Shown piece after piece: positions 6,914-8,692 of a DNA stretch of 8,692 nt (position 1 is its first letter; each line of letters opens with the position of its first letter). Below the pieces are notes generated by a model that worked only from the letters and a program-made list of their open reading frames with translations, had not been told where the DNA came from and made no database searches. The stretch lies in contig JAZHDF010000003.1 in NCBI GenBank assembly GCA_036584565.1, forward strand, positions 1 to 8,692, written 5' to 3'. The stretch comes from UBA9337 sp036584565. Lineage in GTDB: Bacteria; Patescibacteriota; Minisyncoccia; Moranbacterales; UBA9337. The position numbers and the translations under genes are program-made.

Positions 6914-6940
6914 TAATTTTTTTATAAAATCAGGTCGGGC
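6891..6940 (+). repeat. inverted repeat spanning the uvrA stop codon
   Basis: GTCCGACC at 6891-6898 can pair with GGTCGGGC at 6933-6940 (8 bp, one G-U). Inside it, TTTTATA at 6906-6912 pairs with TATAAAA at 6923-6929 (7 bp). The two stems stack into one long hairpin across the uvrA stop at 6911-6913. No T-tract follows (the next bases are A-rich), so it is not a classic terminator. It could protect the 3' end or reduce read-through into the next gene. Confidence 0.4.
6909..6914 (+). promoter_or_regulatory. possible -10 element for the nucleotidyltransferase gene
   Basis: A perfect TATAAT lies at 6909-6914 over the uvrA stop codon, about 50 bases before the next ATG. The bases 17 upstream (6886-6891) do not resemble a -35, and there is no extended -10, so the call is weak. 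Without it the gene would depend on read-through from uvrA. Confidence 0.22.
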
Positions 6941-6955
6941 GGAAAAATAAAGATT

Positions 6956-6960
6956 AAGGA
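6956..6960 (+). promoter_or_regulatory. Shine-Dalgarno-like AAGGA, unusually close to the start
   Basis: AAGGA is the only clear anti-SD match before any start in the window, but it lies only 2 bases from the ATG at 6963, shorter than the usual 5-9. No better start codon follows at a suitable distance (a TTG at 6975 would be 14 bases away). It may be a weak site or coincidence. Confidence 0.3.
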
Positions 6961-6962
6961 AT

Positions 6963-7919
6963 ATGGGGAAGAATTTGGAAAAAAACATCTTGAGCACAAT
7001 TTGTTATTACGATACGTTGAATTATCCGTTGACGATTTTTGAAATTTGGAAAAATTTGTTAAATTTAGGGAAAGAAGGTGCGTCTCCGGAATCGGCCGAT
7101 TGCCAAATAAGAGAAATTTTACAGATTTTGAAAGGCAAAGGGTTGGAAGATTTTATCGAAAGTAAAAACGGTTTTTATTTTTTAAAGGGAAGGGAGAAGT
7201 TGGTCGATCAGCGGATTGCTCGTAACAAAATTTCAATTTTGAAGCTTAAACGGATGAAGAGAGTCGCAAGTTTTTTACGAATAGCTCCTTTCGTGCGGAT
7301 GATTTTAGTAACCGGTCGCTTGGCGATGAAAAACGCTCGTCCGCATAGCGATTGGGATGTTTTGGTGGTTTTACGCTCCGGGCGGATCTGGATTGGTAGA
7401 ACCTTTATCACTTTTTTGACGCATCTTTTGGGCAAAAGGAGGCATCATAAAAAAATAAAAGATCGGGTTTGTTTAAATTATTTTATAACTACCGATTCTC
7501 TGGAGATTAGAAATAAGGATCTTTTCTCGGCTAACGAATATTTTTTCACTTTTCCACTTTTTGAAACAAAAAATTATTTTCAAAAATTTCGTTTGCGCAA
7601 TCTTTGGATTAGAAAGTATAAACCTAATTATTACGGAAGCGGACAGCGACACGCGCTTTGTTTGACCGATAATAGATCAACTTGGTTGTTTCGGACGATG
7701 GGAGAAAATATTTTAGATCATGATTTTTTGGAGAGATGGTTGGAGAAATTGGAATTGGAGAAGATAAAGAAAAATCCTAAATCGGCCGGGAGCGCCGGGT
7801 TGATTGAGGCGGATGAAAAAGCTTTAATTTTCCTACCTCATCCGCAAGGGCCGAAAATTTTTGAAGAATTTAAAGCCAAACTTAATGAAATCGGAGCTTT
7901 CAATAAATATCATATTTAA
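6963..7919 (+). CDS. winged-helix plus nucleotidyltransferase-fold protein
   Basis: This 318-residue protein looks like members of the nucleotidyltransferase superfamily that I associate with small-genome bacteria. Residues about 6-85 (ILSTICYYDTLNYPLTIFEIWKNL onward in part, then REILQILKGKGL and GFYFLKGRE) have the look of a winged helix-turn-helix. Residues about 113-140 form the nucleotidyltransferase core: VTGRLAMKNARPHSDWDVLVV, read here in pieces as V116-T117-G118-R119, then D130-x-D132. The metal-binding Asp pair is present, but the Gly-Ser that normally binds the triphosphate is Gly-Arg. The C-terminal half is rich in basic and aromatic residues and has no motif I recognise. Substrate is unknown; relatives range from antitoxin-like to RNA- or small-molecule-modifying enzymes. 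It begins 49 bases after uvrA and ends 26 bases before the transporter gene. Soluble, with no signal peptide. Confidence 0.72.
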   Translation: MGKNLEKNILSTICYYDTLNYPLTIFEIWKNLLNLGKEGASPESADCQIREILQILKGKGLEDFIESKNGFYFLKGREKLVDQRIARNKISILKLKRMKRVASFLRIAPFVRMILVTGRLAMKNARPHSDWDVLVVLRSGRIWIGRTFITFLTHLLGKRRHHKKIKDRVCLNYFITTDSLEIRNKDLFSANEYFFTFPLFETKNYFQKFRLRNLWIRKYKPNYYGSGQRHALCLTDNRSTWLFRTMGENILDHDFLERWLEKLELEKIKKNPKSAGSAGLIEADEKALIFLPHPQGPKIFEEFKAKLNEIGAFNKYHI

Positions 7920-7945
7920 TTTAGCGATCTTTATTAAATAAAAAA

Positions 7946-8692
7946 ATGAAAAAAGAAAAATCAAAAAATAAATCCGAGCAAGAAAAGTTTTTAACTTTAT
8001 CCGAATTTCGTCATCGGGCCGGAATTCCTCTGGTTTTGGCTAAAAAATTAATTGCTTGGCGAGAAATGAGGCCGGTAGTGGATGAAGAAGGGATGATAAA
8101 AGTGACTGAATCGGAGGCATTGAGATTTATTGATTTATTAAAAAAGCCTTGGGTTAAGGCTTACTATTTTTTTCGGGCCTTGGGCCCGGGTTTTATCACC
8201 GGCGCTTCGGATGATGATCCCAGCGGAATCGGAACCTATTCTTCGGTCGGAGCCAAATTCGGTCTGGGAATAATTTGGATGGCGGTCTGGCTTTTGCCGA
8301 TGATGATGGCGATTCAGGAGGTTTGCGCTCGAATCGGGATTGTAACCAATCGGGGTTTGGCCGGGGTGCTGCAAAAACATTACCGTCGCAAGCTGGTTGT
8401 TTGGGTGGTGGCGCTGTTGATTATCGCCAATGTGGTTAATATCGGAGCCGATTTGGGGGCGATGGCCGCTTCCTTGAATATGTTGACCGGTTTTAATTTT
8501 TATTTGGGGGCGATTTTATTCGCTTTTTTAATTATTGTTTTGGAAATTTTTATTGGTTATCAATTTTATGTTAAAATTTTGAAATGGTTGGCTTTTTCAG
8601 TTTTGGCTTATGTGGTAACCGGTTTAATCATTGATCCTAATTGGCGAGAAGTTTTGAGCTTCGCCTTTATTCCCAAGTTTAACTTGAGCGAA
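7946..8692 (+). CDS. Nramp-family divalent metal transporter with HTH-like N-terminus (3' end outside window)
   Basis: The frame is open from the ATG at 7946 to the last base, giving 249 codons; the rest lies beyond the window. Residues 1-15 are Lys-rich. Residues 16-65 (LTLSEFRHRAGIPL, then KKLIAWREMRPVVDEEG and ITV-like KVTESEALRF) resemble a MerR/excisionase-type helix-turn-helix. From 79 on the protein is Nramp-like: LGPGFITGAS, DDDPSGIGTYSS at 89-100, QEVCARIGIVT at 124-134, and ANVVNIGADLGAMAAS at 161-176. Predicted membrane segments are about 80-101, 107-128, 150-176, 183-205 and 209-229. Nramp proteins import Mn2+, Fe2+ and related ions with proton coupling. The canonical TM1 metal motif DPGN reads D91-P92-S93-G94 here, so the Asn ligand is absent and ion selectivity may differ. 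TM6, with its Met motif, is not visible. The start has an A-rich leader without SD. Family membership is firm; substrate is not. Confidence 0.86.
   Translation, partial: MKKEKSKNKSEQEKFLTLSEFRHRAGIPLVLAKKLIAWREMRPVVDEEGMIKVTESEALRFIDLLKKPWVKAYYFFRALGPGFITGASDDDPSGIGTYSSVGAKFGLGIIWMAVWLLPMMMAIQEVCARIGIVTNRGLAGVLQKHYRRKLVVWVVALLIIANVVNIGADLGAMAASLNMLTGFNFYLGAILFAFLIIVLEIFIGYQFYVKILKWLAFSVLAYVVTGLIIDPNWREVLSFAFIPKFNLSE
8174..8188 (+). repeat. short GC hairpin in the transporter gene
   Basis: CGGGCC at 8174-8179 and GGCCCG at 8183-8188 form a perfect 6-bp all-GC stem with a TTG loop, in otherwise AT-rich sequence. It encodes R77-A78-L79-G80-P81, exactly where the soluble N-terminal extension meets the first membrane segment. 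The conserved Gly-Pro-Gly codons explain part of it. Confidence 0.4.

Noticed and set aside
6762..6950. + strand open frame of 62 residues over the end of uvrA
   Set aside because: It overlaps conserved uvrA codons in another frame and has no start signal or recognisable features.
7920..7945. Promoter or terminator between the nucleotidyltransferase and the transporter
   Set aside because: The 26 AT-rich bases have no hairpin and no hexamer pair at acceptable spacing, so co-transcription is more likely.
8138..8380. Minus-strand open frame of 80 residues
   Set aside because: It is opposite the Nramp TM1-TM2 coding region, which is clearly the real gene.
1..8692. CRISPR array, insertion sequence, tRNA or rRNA
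   Set aside because: No regularly spaced direct repeats, transposase motifs, terminal inverted repeats, or conserved tRNA/rRNA segments were seen; nearly all sequence is protein-coding.

Overview
The window is an AT-rich, gene-dense, single-strand stretch of bacterial chromosome. All five substantial genes read on the + strand, no intergenic gap exceeds 143 bases, and every visible stop codon is TAA. Most starts have an A-rich leader without a Shine-Dalgarno match. Together with the kinds of protein present (tandem GH130 enzymes, a winged-helix plus nucleotidyltransferase protein, an atypical Nramp transporter), this suggests a small-genome bacterium such as a member of the Candidate Phyla Radiation (Patescibacteria). 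That placement is inference from style; the sequence holds no taxonomic marker that settles it. Glycine is encoded by GGN and no UGA recoding is needed, so the UGA-glycine code of Gracilibacteria/SR1 does not apply.

Layout. Bases 1-63 look like the last 20 codons of an upstream gene. A sigma70-type promoter (52-80) overlaps that end and leads into two adjacent genes (103-2025 and 2037-3935). These two proteins hold three recognisable GH130 glycoside phosphorylase modules plus a fourth, degenerate propeller-like region. A strong intrinsic terminator (3965-3997) closes this unit. A second promoter, with an extended -10 and a short inverted repeat over its -35, drives uvrA (4079-6913), a complete nucleotide-excision-repair ATPase. 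After uvrA come a 318-residue protein with an N-terminal winged-helix-like region and a nucleotidyltransferase fold (6963-7919), and the first 249 codons of an Nramp-family metal transporter (7946 to the window end). The transporter carries an unexpected helix-turn-helix-like N-terminal extension.

How the genes work together. The two GH130 genes form one transcription unit. They probably act in the cytoplasm on mannose-containing (or similar) beta-linked glycosides, since neither has a signal peptide. Their modules differ in active-site conservation: all three keep the Glu-Asp-Pro-Arg segment, but only the last module of the second protein keeps the His-Arg pair usual for the family, which suggests one working unit and several structural or altered ones. 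uvrA is a separate repair unit. The nucleotidyltransferase and the transporter may be co-transcribed with or after uvrA, but nothing seen ties their functions together. The least ordinary items are the GH130 module array, the apparent DNA-binding-type domain fused to a membrane transporter, and the Gly-Arg replacement of the Gly-Ser motif in the nucleotidyltransferase. I see no mobile element, CRISPR array, tRNA or rRNA.
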